Assembly (NCBI GenBank): GCA_910588825.1
Contig: CAJURF010000034.1
Coordinates: 1-34,613, forward strand
Reading direction: 5' to 3'
Origin: an uncultured Lachnospiraceae bacterium
GTDB lineage: Bacteria; Bacillota; Clostridia; Lachnospirales; Lachnospiraceae
Length of the DNA: 34,613 bases
The number at the start of each line of letters is the position of its first letter. The stretch's first letter is position 1. Positions 1-8,956 of this stretch are shown piece after piece. The translations under genes and the position numbers were made by a program. The notes under the pieces are model-generated. The model worked only from the letters and a program-made list of their open reading frames with translations. It did no database searches and was not told the DNA's origin.

Positions 1-592
1 CCTCCTTTCTTTGAGGGTGCGCGCTTCCCTATAACCCTATTATACTTATCTGTTGGGATCGACACACACATAGCTGCATCCGCTATTTTGTCTGCGCTGG
101 CCTGCAAAATCTGCTGGGTAAGCCAGAACCGGGTTTTGCCGGAGCTGGACGAACCGACCACACAGGCATTGAGGTTGCGGGCGTTGGCCGGATTTTCGGA
201 CGGGTATTCATGGTAAGGAACTCTGTCCCGGTCAGAATGATGTTGTTTTCAAACTTTGGATCTACGAAAGGGGTTATATCTTTCGGACAGCCCCAAAGGG
301 CTGATCCATACTCTGCAACCCGCCGAAATTTTTTGGCGTTTTTGCTTTTCACATAGACCATTACCCGGAACGCCACAGCCCCCACAATGCCAACGAGCCA
401 GTCAAAGGGAGCAAGCCCCGGGGAAAAGTCGGCAAAGGCCGGGCCAATAGTCTGGCCCAGCCCCATGAGCTTATGAGCAAAATCCGCACCCGCCGCCAGA
501 CGGTAGGCCGTCCCCAGCTTGAGAAAGGCCCACAGGATAAACAGATACGGAATGTTAGGAATAAGGTATTTTTTGATGCTATCGTTCTTCAC
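1..592 (-). pseudogene. VirD4/TraG-type conjugative coupling protein, frameshifted N-terminal remnant
   Basis: Coupling proteins of this family are membrane ATPases that bring DNA to a type IV secretion channel. From a GTG at 592, with GGAGG about seven bases upstream, the frame gives two membrane segments, then the conserved pattern KSKNAKKFRR, EYGSALWG, FENNIILTGTEFLTMNTRPKI. Near base 200 one base appears to be missing: the next frame continues with NARNLNACVVGSSSSGKTRFW, which contains the Walker A motif. Near base 90 a further disruption separates this from SYVCVDP, which then runs into a stop, so the rest of the ATPase is not encoded here. Several independent frame breaks argue for decay, not a single sequencing error. 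It marks an old integrative conjugative element. The first 80 bases hold nothing else recognisable. Family assignment is from remembered motifs. Confidence 0.8.
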
Positions 593-653
593 GAACCACC
601 TCCGGTCTATCCACGCAAAACTAATAGGAAACAATCATGTAAATTTACAAAAG

Positions 654-1001
654 TTGGTATTTGACAGAATTGAATTTGATAGAAAAGGTTTTAAGAATAC
701 CCAAGAGCTGAAATTTGAATTGCAAGTACAAATAGGATTAAATGAAGATGACCTATATAAGGTAACGCTTGTTTTGAATGGTACAAAACAAGATGAGTAT
801 AATGTTGTTATTAGCATATCTGGTTTTTTTAGAGTTGAAGGACAAGTGGAGGATAAGATAGTTCGAGAGTTAATAAATAAGAATGCTGTGGCAATTTTGA
901 TGCCTTATCTCAGAAGTGAGATTACGTTGTTAACAGCACAACCGGATACTGATAGTGTTGTGCTTCCACCATTTAATATTAATAAGATGTTTGAAAATTA
1001 A
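654..1001 (+). CDS. SecB-like chaperone domain protein, 5' end missing or unclear
   Basis: The frame reads FDRIEFDRKGF near the start and ends with an AVAILMPYLRSEITLLTAQP stretch followed by VVLPPFNINKMFEN, the typical C-terminal half of SecB-fold proteins (ILFPYLR, LTAQPG, LPPINI). SecB proteins hold unfolded clients. In Firmicutes such genes are mostly solitary SecB-like genes or the chaperone of toxin-antitoxin-chaperone modules. The open frame extends upstream to 519, but bases 519-600 are antisense to the VirD4 remnant and match nothing SecB-like, so the natural start has probably been lost at a junction near 605-640. The first usable codon here is TTG at 654, without a clear ribosome binding site. 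The gene is much richer in AT than its neighbours, which suggests transfer. No toxin or antitoxin partner is visible. It may be non-functional. Confidence 0.6.
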   Translation: MVFDRIEFDRKGFKNTQELKFELQVQIGLNEDDLYKVTLVLNGTKQDEYNVVISISGFFRVEGQVEDKIVRELINKNAVAILMPYLRSEITLLTAQPDTDSVVLPPFNINKMFEN

Positions 1002-1052
1002 AAAGCGCATTTGGGATATCAGATTATAAGATGACAAGATAACCGATAACAG

Positions 1053-1083
1053 AAAAAAGGCAGGAATTACATCCTGCCTTTTT
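1053..1083. terminator. Bidirectional intrinsic terminator
   Basis: An A-run followed by GGCAGGA, a short loop, TCCTGCC and a T-run forms a symmetrical hairpin. It lies between the convergent SecB-like gene and the phospholipase gene and can serve both. Confidence 0.85.
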
Positions 1084-1090
1084 ACACTCC

Positions 1091-4000
1091 CTATTTTACC
1101 TTCACAGTCCTATACACTCCATAACGCCCATAATAGGTCTTCTTGCCAACCGTCTGATAAGCCCTGACCCTCAGCCGGATCACATCTCCTGATTTGAATT
1201 TGTTAAGGTGGGACTTTTTGAGGGAGCCCCGTTTCACTTTCTTGGTGTGGACCTTTTTGCTTTTGTTGACCCGATATTGAACCTCATATCCGGTGTATGC
1301 TTTTGAAGCATTTTTGATTTTAAACAGGATGTTTCCTTTTCCGGAAGATGCCAGATTCCGGATGCCTGTTGTTTTGGGAATCACAGTCACAGTAAACTGT
1401 TTTGACGCTGCCAGATAATTTTCATTCTCCGCCGCGCGGACAGTGATCACCGCTTTTCCAACGCTCACGAAACGAATTCGACCATTTTTATCCACCCGGG
1501 CTGTATTTGGGTCTGATGAGGTAAATGTCAGTTTTGTATTTGCCCCGGAAATCTTCGCGGTGACTGATTTTCCTCCGGTTTTTCGTTTCAGGGAGGCGAA
1601 GGAATTTTTTAACCGCTGGGCTGCCTTTCCCACAGTGACGGTGACATCCTGCTCCATGCCCAAATCATCCGGGTCCAGAGGAGTGTAAACCATGGTAAAT
1701 ACATATGTACCGGTCTTGGAAGGCACGGTCTCCGGATTTTTAAAGGAAAAACTTCCCGGTGCGCTTCCCCCGGACGCTGATGCCTGGGACAAAGACTGTC
1801 CGTAGGTCATGGAGACCTGTGTGGGGAATTTTACGGCCTCCACCGGAGGATTGCTGTAGATGGCCCGGGCCATATTGGCGTCCATGTAATCCATCAGGAC
1901 GATTCCCAGCTTTTTCCCGTTCCGGTAAGCACGGGCGTCACGGCTTAAAAACCATGATGCCATGTCCCTGGCCCCTTTGATGATGACCATAGGATCGGTA
2001 CAGCTTGTAAAATTCCAGATATAGGCTCCGGCGGGAATCTCCCCTCCGTTGGCCTGAGCGATTGTTTTTTCTACGTGGCTGCGTTTGTCTGTCACATTGA
2101 CGGTGTACGCATCCTGCACCCATACCCGGCTGCCATTAGAATCGTAGATCTGGCGGGCTCCGGGAATTTTATCATAATCCCCGCCCCAGCCGCTGTTCAG
2201 GTCCAGTCCGAAATAGGTTTCCTTGCTGGCAGGCCGATAGCTGCCGAAGGAAAATGCCCGCATGAGCACGATTTTTCCCCGGACTTCTCCCAGCTTGGGG
2301 ATAGAGGCAGTCTCAGGTTTGTAAATGGGATAGCGGCCGCTTTGGATATTGTGGTCCAGGGCTCTGGCCACATTTTCTACACTGCCTTTGGTTCCCTGGG
2401 CGCCTGTTTTGATGATGATTGTCTCACCAGGATTTGCCGCGAGGAATTCTTTTGCCTTCTGAAGTACATCCTGGAGGCCCAGGTGGCTGCCATCCTGCTT
2501 GCGGCACTGGGCATACTGGCCCCCATGTACGATATCCGGATTGTCATTGTTGTCTCCTTCATAAATCCGCAGGTCTAAGGCACGCACCCCTGCGATGAAC
2601 TGTTCTTCTACGAAAAGCTGCTGGCATTTGGAGACGGATACACTCTCCGAATCACTGAAATTCAGTCCGAATGCTGTGGTGCAGGCAGTACCAGTGTCGT
2701 GGGTACCTGGAATGTTAATATCTGACAACAGCACATCGTCCGACAGTTTGGACATCCACTGAACAGCCTCCGCATTCTGACTGTTCACGTTGATCACCTC
2801 TACCTGCCAGTCCATGGGTGTGCTGCTGATTACCAGTTTCACACCGTCGGCGTCTTTTGTCTCTTTTAGCGCCGCGTATTTTCCGGTATATGCGTTCTGA
2901 ATCCGATAGACTCCATCTCCCTGGGCTACGAATCTCCAGAGCTGGCTCAGGCTGTCGCCGACCTTCTCCCAGCTATGAATAGCCGTGCCCTCTTCATATC
3001 TTCGGCCGTCTACTTCCCAGACTGTTCCCAGGCTGTCCTCTGAGATGGTCATGCACCCCAGTCTGTACGCCTGGTAAGTGGCATCCCATTCACAGTTGAA
3101 CTTTGAGCTGGTTCCGTGCAGCCAGAGCTGAAGAGCGGACCCATTTTTCTTGGAATCGCTGCTGACATTTACATTGCGTTTATAACCTTTTGGGTAGATC
3201 ATGCAGATTGTTTTGGGAGCCGTATTATTTTCAGGCAGTTTCTCTGCCCCAGCGGGAACATCCACTGCGGCATTTTCCACCACCCATTCCATAGGCTTGG
3301 AAGACGTGGCCACTTTGCGTTTCAGTTCGATGCCCTGGTCTTTGTCCAGGCCGATGTACAGCTCTTTCTTTTCATTATCCCCTTTTTTTGACAGGATATA
3401 ATAAGTATTTTTCTTTACATTCCCCTTAGAATCTTTTACCGGCACAAACCGGAACAGCTGATTGTCCTGGTCTCTGCTCTTTTTCCCATTGTGCAGTACC
3501 CGGCCGGTCTTGCCGTCGTCTTTCTCAGAGTCAATATAATAACCAGAGCCGCTGTACTTGATGCTGTAGTAATACACGCCCCCGTCTGATTTCTCCAGCT
3601 TCACATCCATGGTGCAGTCACGGCCGCTGTTTTCATCCAGATGGACGCAGGCATTTTTCCCGGTGCCGTTGGTATTCCAGCGGTATTTCTTATTAGCCGC
3701 CGGGTAGATCATCAGGTATTGGCTGGTGTCCAGCCGGGCAGAAGCCAGCGCCCCTGCCATCAACTCCGGCTGGCCGATGATCTCAGCATTGTTGTCGGAA
3801 GGCGTTTCCCCGTTTTCTTCCGGCTGGGCATTTTCACCTGATACCGATGGTTCTTCCGGTATTTCCTCGGATGGAGATTCTGATGGATCTCCCGCTGTCC
3901 CTTCCGTTCCTTCCGGCGGCGTTTCCAGCTCATCTTCCAGGCTTTCAGCAGGTATTTCTCCGGGAAATTCTGATTCGGGTTCGTTCCCTTCGTTGTCCAG

Positions 4001-4201
4001 AGTTTCCCCAGAGGTTTCTGCATCCAGCCCATCTGCATCAGCATTGATTTCTGGAGATTCCTCCTGCAGGGCTTCCTGTTCCGGATATCCGTCATCCAGC
4101 ACTGCCGCCCCCGCGTACGTTCCCCATGTTCCGGCCAGCATAACCGCCGTCAGCACAGCCGCCAGTATCTGCCGGCTTTTTTCTTTCCAAAATCGCCTCA
4201 T
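1091..4201 (-). CDS. Secreted PI-PLC X-domain protein with ricin-like and Ig-like modules
   Basis: A 1036-residue exported protein. The chosen ATG at 4201 follows AGGAAAGGGG; an in-frame ATG at 4222 overlaps the upstream regulator stop but gives a poorer signal peptide. Order: signal peptide (about 1-35, hydrophobic core then AGAA), an acidic Glu/Pro/Ser-rich linker to about 155, two ricin-type or related beta-trefoil stretches (about 160-480, with SQLWRFV and NQLFRFV-type QxW motifs), then a phosphatidylinositol-specific phospholipase C X-like domain (about 485-790) with NIPGTHDTGT and DIVHGGQY supplying the two expected catalytic histidines. The C-terminal 250 residues look like Ig-like repeats (MBG/Big2 type) and a basic fibronectin-III-like domain. 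No LPXTG or other wall anchor is visible. Bacterial enzymes of this family cleave PI or GPI anchors; the actual substrate is unknown. It is probably co-transcribed with and controlled by the upstream regulator. Confidence 0.85.
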   Translation of the reverse strand: MRRFWKEKSRQILAAVLTAVMLAGTWGTYAGAAVLDDGYPEQEALQEESPEINADADGLDAETSGETLDNEGNEPESEFPGEIPAESLEDELETPPEGTEGTAGDPSESPSEEIPEEPSVSGENAQPEENGETPSDNNAEIIGQPELMAGALASARLDTSQYLMIYPAANKKYRWNTNGTGKNACVHLDENSGRDCTMDVKLEKSDGGVYYYSIKYSGSGYYIDSEKDDGKTGRVLHNGKKSRDQDNQLFRFVPVKDSKGNVKKNTYYILSKKGDNEKKELYIGLDKDQGIELKRKVATSSKPMEWVVENAAVDVPAGAEKLPENNTAPKTICMIYPKGYKRNVNVSSDSKKNGSALQLWLHGTSSKFNCEWDATYQAYRLGCMTISEDSLGTVWEVDGRRYEEGTAIHSWEKVGDSLSQLWRFVAQGDGVYRIQNAYTGKYAALKETKDADGVKLVISSTPMDWQVEVINVNSQNAEAVQWMSKLSDDVLLSDINIPGTHDTGTACTTAFGLNFSDSESVSVSKCQQLFVEEQFIAGVRALDLRIYEGDNNDNPDIVHGGQYAQCRKQDGSHLGLQDVLQKAKEFLAANPGETIIIKTGAQGTKGSVENVARALDHNIQSGRYPIYKPETASIPKLGEVRGKIVLMRAFSFGSYRPASKETYFGLDLNSGWGGDYDKIPGARQIYDSNGSRVWVQDAYTVNVTDKRSHVEKTIAQANGGEIPAGAYIWNFTSCTDPMVIIKGARDMASWFLSRDARAYRNGKKLGIVLMDYMDANMARAIYSNPPVEAVKFPTQVSMTYGQSLSQASASGGSAPGSFSFKNPETVPSKTGTYVFTMVYTPLDPDDLGMEQDVTVTVGKAAQRLKNSFASLKRKTGGKSVTAKISGANTKLTFTSSDPNTARVDKNGRIRFVSVGKAVITVRAAENENYLAASKQFTVTVIPKTTGIRNLASSGKGNILFKIKNASKAYTGYEVQYRVNKSKKVHTKKVKRGSLKKSHLNKFKSGDVIRLRVRAYQTVGKKTYYGRYGVYRTVKVK

Positions 4202-4218
4202 ATTTTCCCCTTTCCTGT

Positions 4219-6591
4219 TCATAACAATTTCAAGTTCCTGGCCGCCAGCACAGCTTCCGCCTTGCCGGAGACCCCCAGTTTCCTGTAATTTTGTTTGTTG
4301 TGATACCGCACCGTCTCCACGCTCAGGGACAGCTGCCGGGCAATCTCGCTGACGGACAGCCCTTTTCCCTGGAGCCGCAGGACGGCCAGGGCGTGTTCGC
4401 TGAAATCAGGTGCCTGTGCGGCCTGATTTTTCAGATACATAGGATAGCGCAGAGCCATTTTCCGGGTCTCATCTAACAGCTTCCTGAACCAATCTTTATC
4501 CAGGACATCCCCACGGCTCCACTTCTTGCTCCCCCGTTCCAGCAGAGGGAGTACTGCCGCTCCTTCCTCACTGGCCAGTCTCACAAAGCGGTACTGGCAA
4601 AGCTGGGGCAGCAGGGCATCCATATCTTTGTACCAGTCCTCCCGGTCCATCCGGTATTTCACAACAGCCGCCAGCAGGCCCGCTTCCATCTGGATATATG
4701 TGCGGCTGTATGCCCTGGCATAATCCAGAAGTTTTTCCAGGAGCATGTGGGCTCTTAAGTATTCGCCGGACTGGAGATAACACCGGACTTTGGTGAGATA
4801 CTGGTAACGGTTCATAATGAAGAATTCCCGGTCTTCGTCAGGGGCTTTCTCCATCCACTCAGCTGTCAGCTTCCGGTCGCCGCTGTACAGAGCCATCCGG
4901 CATTTCAGGGCCTGCAGATTGGGAAGAAGCTGTACAGCGCCTTCCTCTTCTACTTTCTTTTCGAAGGAATTCAGGATATGGGCTGCCATATCCTCATTAC
5001 CGTGAAAAAGCTCCAGCCGTACCTGAAGACCCACACAGACAAACTCCATCTCCAGCATTCCGCCCCGCTCTGCCTGGACTTTTCCCCGGCTCAGAAGTGT
5101 CAGCACTTCATAGGTATCATCCCCTTTTTCATAACTGCTCTCTCCCAGGGCGGTGGAAACCAGACCTTTTCCAAATCTTCCCAGCGCACGCTCCACCAGC
5201 CCTCCCACAGCCGCAGCCAGCTCCCGGTCCCGCCTGCTCCATCCGCAGAAGTCTTTTCCTCCGTTCATCAGCGAAGGCATGTTGCTGGTGACGGAAAACT
5301 CCGGCAGGGAAATCCCCCGGTCCCGGATGAGCGAGGGCAGGCGTTTGAAAATCCCCAGAAGATCCCCGCTGCCCCGATGGGGAAGGGCAATGTCCAGATA
5401 GGCGAGAGAACTGAAAATCTCCCGGCGCTGGGCTTTGTGTGCGGCGCGCCCTCTGCTTTCCAGCTGGCTGTACCAGTATTCACTTTCTTCCATGCGCATG
5501 AGCAGGGAATACAGCATGCTCATGGCTGTCATCAGTTCTGTACTGCCATATATGTCCTCTTCCCTCAGACTCAGGTAATACTGCCGCAGCTCATAATAAC
5601 ATCCATTCCCAGGATTTCGCCTGGCATTTAAAACCAAAAGTTCCCGGATACGGTCAGTGTGTCCGGACTGTCCATACATAGCCAGGGCTTCTGGGATCTG
5701 CCCATGTATCTCATAATACAAACCTGCATTGTACTGGTATTCTTTTATCCGTCCTCTGAACAGCCGCTGGGCCCGCTGCATCAATGTCTTCCTGAGAATG
5801 GGCCTGAGCCGGCAGACCTCGCCTTTCCGGAACAGGAAATTCCCGGTAGTGCAGGCCCGCTCAATCATTTCCCTGGCGCGGCAGTCTCCAGTAATCATTT
5901 CCGCCAGGGGGACGGTAAACGTGTCCACTACACTAATTTTCATGAGAAAATCCAGAAGCTCCTTGTCCCATCGGTCCAGGACCTCATGTTCCAGATATTC
6001 TCGGAAAATCCGGGCATTCTCATCCACCAGCTTTGGGGTGTACGGCTTTCCATCCGCCAGCATCCGGGCCAGATGGCAGACTGCGCAGGCGTTCCCTTCA
6101 TTGTTTTGGCAAATCTGTTCCACAGTCCCTTCATCCAGGAAAATGCCGCATCCGGACAGATACTCATAAACACCCGCTTCGTTCAGCCGCAGATCCTCCT
6201 CGCCGATAAGGATAAAACCTTTTTTCAGATACAGAGGCATCAGCCAGGGGGGCGGCACACTGCGGCTGATTAAAATCAGCCAGACTTCTGGATTATTCGC
6301 CAGGGCAAATATTGCCTCCCGCTGGGGCTTTTTCTTTAAAAATTGTAGATCATCCACCACTGCCACAAGACTGTGGGGCAGGCCGTCCGGCTCCCGGGCA
6401 CCGAATCCGTCCTCGATACAGGAAACATAACAAAAATCCTGGCACTCTTTTTCCAGATATCTTCTGGCCAGCTCAGTCTTACCGAACCCGGTGGCTCCGT
6501 AAATGTACACAATATGGCCAATGTCCTGGGCTGCACGCAGCTTCTTCCATGCTTTTTCCGGCCGGATATATCGGTCTTTGTGACTGGGCAT
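4219..6591 (-). CDS. MalT-like LuxR-family ATP-dependent transcriptional regulator
   Basis: A large (790-residue) cytoplasmic regulator. The start chosen is ATG at 6591, six bases after AGGAGG; a GTG at 6618 lies upstream of that ribosome site and is unlikely. Near residues 31-38 is a Walker A motif (GATGFGKT) and near 78 a Walker B-like VVDDLQ, as in STAND-class ATPases. The middle, about 300-700, is helical and repeat-like, fitting TPR-type sensor repeats. The last 65 residues form a LuxR-type helix-turn-helix (LSVSEIARQLSLSVETVRYH). MalT-type proteins oligomerise on binding an inducer and ATP and then activate promoters. Its stop codon overlaps an upstream in-frame ATG of the phospholipase gene, so the two genes are translationally close and the phospholipase is the likely target. 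Inducer unknown. Confidence 0.88.
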   Translation of the reverse strand: MPSHKDRYIRPEKAWKKLRAAQDIGHIVYIYGATGFGKTELARRYLEKECQDFCYVSCIEDGFGAREPDGLPHSLVAVVDDLQFLKKKPQREAIFALANNPEVWLILISRSVPPPWLMPLYLKKGFILIGEEDLRLNEAGVYEYLSGCGIFLDEGTVEQICQNNEGNACAVCHLARMLADGKPYTPKLVDENARIFREYLEHEVLDRWDKELLDFLMKISVVDTFTVPLAEMITGDCRAREMIERACTTGNFLFRKGEVCRLRPILRKTLMQRAQRLFRGRIKEYQYNAGLYYEIHGQIPEALAMYGQSGHTDRIRELLVLNARRNPGNGCYYELRQYYLSLREEDIYGSTELMTAMSMLYSLLMRMEESEYWYSQLESRGRAAHKAQRREIFSSLAYLDIALPHRGSGDLLGIFKRLPSLIRDRGISLPEFSVTSNMPSLMNGGKDFCGWSRRDRELAAAVGGLVERALGRFGKGLVSTALGESSYEKGDDTYEVLTLLSRGKVQAERGGMLEMEFVCVGLQVRLELFHGNEDMAAHILNSFEKKVEEEGAVQLLPNLQALKCRMALYSGDRKLTAEWMEKAPDEDREFFIMNRYQYLTKVRCYLQSGEYLRAHMLLEKLLDYARAYSRTYIQMEAGLLAAVVKYRMDREDWYKDMDALLPQLCQYRFVRLASEEGAAVLPLLERGSKKWSRGDVLDKDWFRKLLDETRKMALRYPMYLKNQAAQAPDFSEHALAVLRLQGKGLSVSEIARQLSLSVETVRYHNKQNYRKLGVSGKAEAVLAARNLKLL

Positions 6592-6637
6592 TTTCTCCCT
6601 CCTTTGCTTATTTTTCACATATTAACATAAGCGGAAT

Positions 6638-6666
6638 GAAAAAGGAACTACCCGTTCGGGTAGTTC
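6638..6666 (-). terminator. Terminator-like hairpin in the leader of the LuxR-type regulator
   Basis: Read on the minus strand, GAACTACCC, loop GAAC, GGGTAGTTC is followed by CCTTTTT. It has the form of an intrinsic terminator but lies upstream of the regulator start at 6591, with no minus-strand gene immediately behind it. It could be an attenuator in the leader, an operator dyad for the LuxR-type protein, or a relic of a lost upstream gene. Confidence 0.5.
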
Positions 6667-6808
6667 TGGATTGCAGCTTATGGTGGGAGAATATCTGGGG
6701 TTATAGGATTGCCGCATATATATTATTTCACGGAAAAACCTTTACACCTTGTCCAACGGGAAATTAGGTGATATAATTCTTTGTAATCTATTGGCAGAGA
6801 GGAACCAA

Positions 6809-7927
6809 ATGATTCAAAAAGAAGTTTATGAAATTATGCATGGAAGCGAAAAAGCCGCCAGCCTGGATACAAGGGGACATTGTCATTTGTACGACAGCAG
6901 GCGGATGCCCTATCAGTTATACCTGGAGGAAGGCAGTGATTTGGATATTCTGGTAAACAATATCACCAATTTTTATTACTGGTGCGCTTCCAGGTTACTC
7001 ACATTGGACAGGAAATATGCAAAGGAGATTTTGTCCAGCATTGGCGCGTCTCAGGCCCGGACTGACAGGGACCGGGCCCAGATTGCCCTGTCTTATCACT
7101 GTCTGACTCTGACGGATATTCATTGGGTGAGAAAAGAGGGAGAAGAAGTTTCTTTTGAAGAGATTAATTTATATGAAAACCATTTGGACAATGCTCTGAT
7201 AGATTTGTCACTGCGGGGACGTGAGATTACCGTGGAAAACAGCTATCTGATTTCAGATAATCTGTCCACAGGCGGGTGTTTTCCCAAAGCATGGCTGAGG
7301 GAAGGAGATATGTTTATTCTTTTGAAAGACGGAGCCGGCCATTGTGTGGAAGATGAACTTCTTGCCAGTAAGATCTGTCAATGTTTTTGCTGCAGGCAGG
7401 TAAAGTACCAGGAAACATGGTACGATGGACAGAAAGTATCATCCAGCAGGCTGATTACATCTTTGAGATATTCCATTGTGTCCAGAGAGGCTTTTGATGT
7501 CTATGCTCTGAACAGGGGGTTGAACCCGCTGGAGTATATTCTTGAGCTGGATTCTTACTCCTATTATATGATGAATATACTGGATTATCTTGTGGGAAAT
7601 ACAGACAGGCACTGGGGAAACTGGGGGCTGTGGGTGGATAACAGCACCAATGAGCCGGTGGGACTGCACCCGGTTATGGATTTTAACCAGGTCTTTCGGG
7701 CGTATGATACCCTGGAGGGGGCAGTCTGTCAGACTGCACTGCCTGGGAGAATGTCGCAGAGAGAAGCGGCACTGGAAGCAGTGGAAAAAGCGGGCTTAAA
7801 CCAGATTAAGGAAATTGACAGACGGTGGTTTGACGGCAGGGAACGGGAATATAATATGTTCTGTGCGCGGTTAGAGGTTTTGATACAAAAACATAAAAAG
7901 AAAGGAAAGATAAAAAATGACAAGTAA
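6809..7927 (+). CDS. HipA-like protein kinase
   Basis: A 372-residue protein whose C-terminal half carries kinase signatures of the HipA/CtkA kind: GNTDRHWGNWGL near 262-273, a catalytic-loop pattern with Asp and downstream Asn, and HPVMDFNQVF near 287-296, a DFG-like metal-binding site. HipA proteins phosphorylate serine on tRNA synthetases or other targets, often as toxins paired with HipB. No HipB-like helix-turn-helix gene is adjacent, so a toxin role is not supported; the substrate is unknown. The start used is ATG at 6809, behind AGAGG; an in-frame TTG at 6749 has no ribosome site. The last 11 bases overlap the cupin gene, so the two are probably translated together. Confidence 0.65.
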   Translation: MIQKEVYEIMHGSEKAASLDTRGHCHLYDSRRMPYQLYLEEGSDLDILVNNITNFYYWCASRLLTLDRKYAKEILSSIGASQARTDRDRAQIALSYHCLTLTDIHWVRKEGEEVSFEEINLYENHLDNALIDLSLRGREITVENSYLISDNLSTGGCFPKAWLREGDMFILLKDGAGHCVEDELLASKICQCFCCRQVKYQETWYDGQKVSSSRLITSLRYSIVSREAFDVYALNRGLNPLEYILELDSYSYYMMNILDYLVGNTDRHWGNWGLWVDNSTNEPVGLHPVMDFNQVFRAYDTLEGAVCQTALPGRMSQREAALEAVEKAGLNQIKEIDRRWFDGREREYNMFCARLEVLIQKHKKKGKIKNDK

Positions 7928-8261
7928 AGGACAAAGAACAGTAGAAAGACGCGAGAAAATGGCAGGTGGAGAGGGGCATACGCTGATTGAACAGCTGCTG
8001 ACAGATGAGCAGAGAGGCGCTGGCTGCCGGATGTTTTCGGAAGTGACTTTGGAGGCTGGATGCTCACTGGGATGCCATGAGCACCATGGAGAAACGGAGA
8101 CGTACTATATTCTCTCCGGGGAGGGGATTTATCAGGACAACGACACGAAATATCCGGTAAAGGCCGGGGATGTGACCTTCTGCGGGGACGGAGATGCCCA
8201 TGGCCTGGAAAACACAGGCAGCGGTGAGCTGAAATTTATTGCCTTGATTCTGAAGAAATAG
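7917..8261 (+). CDS. Small cupin-domain protein
   Basis: A 114-residue single-domain cupin. Motif 1 is seen as CHEHHGETETYYILSGEG (two His and a Glu for metal binding) and motif 2 as GDVTFCGDGDAHGLENTG with the third His. Small cupins of this type bind a metal and a small ligand, acting as isomerases, dioxygenases or sensors; the substrate cannot be told from sequence. The ATG at 7917 follows AAAGGAAAG and overlaps the end of the HipA-like gene by 11 bases, which indicates translational coupling. It is followed 21 bases later by an SGNH hydrolase gene in the same direction. Confidence 0.85.
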   Translation: MTSKGQRTVERREKMAGGEGHTLIEQLLTDEQRGAGCRMFSEVTLEAGCSLGCHEHHGETETYYILSGEGIYQDNDTKYPVKAGDVTFCGDGDAHGLENTGSGELKFIALILKK

Positions 8262-8282
8262 GCAAAATAGGAGCAAAATGAG

Positions 8283-8915
8283 ATGAAAACAATACTATTT
8301 TTTGGGGATTCCCTCACCTGGGGTTACAATGCTGTTACAACGAGAAGATTCCCGCCAAAAGTCCGGTATACCGGGATCGTCAGCCAGAATCTGCCTGAGT
8401 GCAGAATCATAGAAGAAGGACTGAAAGGGCGAACCAATGCCCTGGACGACTGCCTGGAGCCGCACCGAAATGGAAACAAGGCGCTTCCCATGGTTCTGTG
8501 TACTCATGACCCCATTGACATTTTCGTGATTATGCTGGGCACCAATGATACCAAACATAAATTCGGCAATTCGGCTATAGAAATTGCCAAAGGGCTGGAG
8601 ATGAATGTGCGTCTGGTGCAGTCTCCTCTCATGTGGGGCGGGGTGGAATCTCCTCAGATTCTGATTATATCTCCCCCAGAGGTTACTGCCGATTATGCGG
8701 GGGATGTGATGGAAGGTTCTTTTGATGAAACTTCCCAGAAAGTTTCCAGACAGCTGGCAGATGAATACCAAAAAATTGCAGAGCGTTATCAATGTGAATT
8801 TCTGGATGCGAAAGATTATACCGGCCCATGTAAAGAAGACGGCGTGCATCTGGATGCCCAGGGGCACGGGAAACTGGCGGCAGCAGTTACTGCGAAATTG
8901 AAGGAGATGCTGTGA
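8283..8915 (+). CDS. SGNH/GDSL-type hydrolase
   Basis: A 210-residue cytoplasmic esterase-type hydrolase without a signal peptide. Block I is FFGDSLTWGY with the nucleophilic Ser, block III is IMLGTNDTKH with the oxyanion-hole Asn, and block V is EDGVHLDAQGH with the catalytic Asp and His. Length and motifs fit the arylesterase/acyl-CoA-thioesterase-like branch of the family. It probably removes acyl or acetyl groups from a small molecule or carbohydrate; the substrate is unknown. ATG at 8283 follows AGGAG. The gene sits in a four-gene plus-strand series with the cupin upstream and the secreted hydrolase downstream. Confidence 0.88.
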   Translation: MKTILFFGDSLTWGYNAVTTRRFPPKVRYTGIVSQNLPECRIIEEGLKGRTNALDDCLEPHRNGNKALPMVLCTHDPIDIFVIMLGTNDTKHKFGNSAIEIAKGLEMNVRLVQSPLMWGGVESPQILIISPPEVTADYAGDVMEGSFDETSQKVSRQLADEYQKIAERYQCEFLDAKDYTGPCKEDGVHLDAQGHGKLAAAVTAKLKEML

Positions 8916-8956
8916 TTTTCTATCAGACGCAGTTGAATAATCAAGGAGTGACGGGT

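Noticed and set aside
3726..4352. Ser/Pro-rich 208-codon plus-strand frame
   Set aside because: It is the complement of the acidic Glu/Pro linker of the phospholipase; the repetitiveness comes from codon bias there.
5659..6273. 204-codon plus-strand frame opposite the LuxR-type regulator
   Set aside because: No ribosome site or family motif; the opposite strand is clearly coding.
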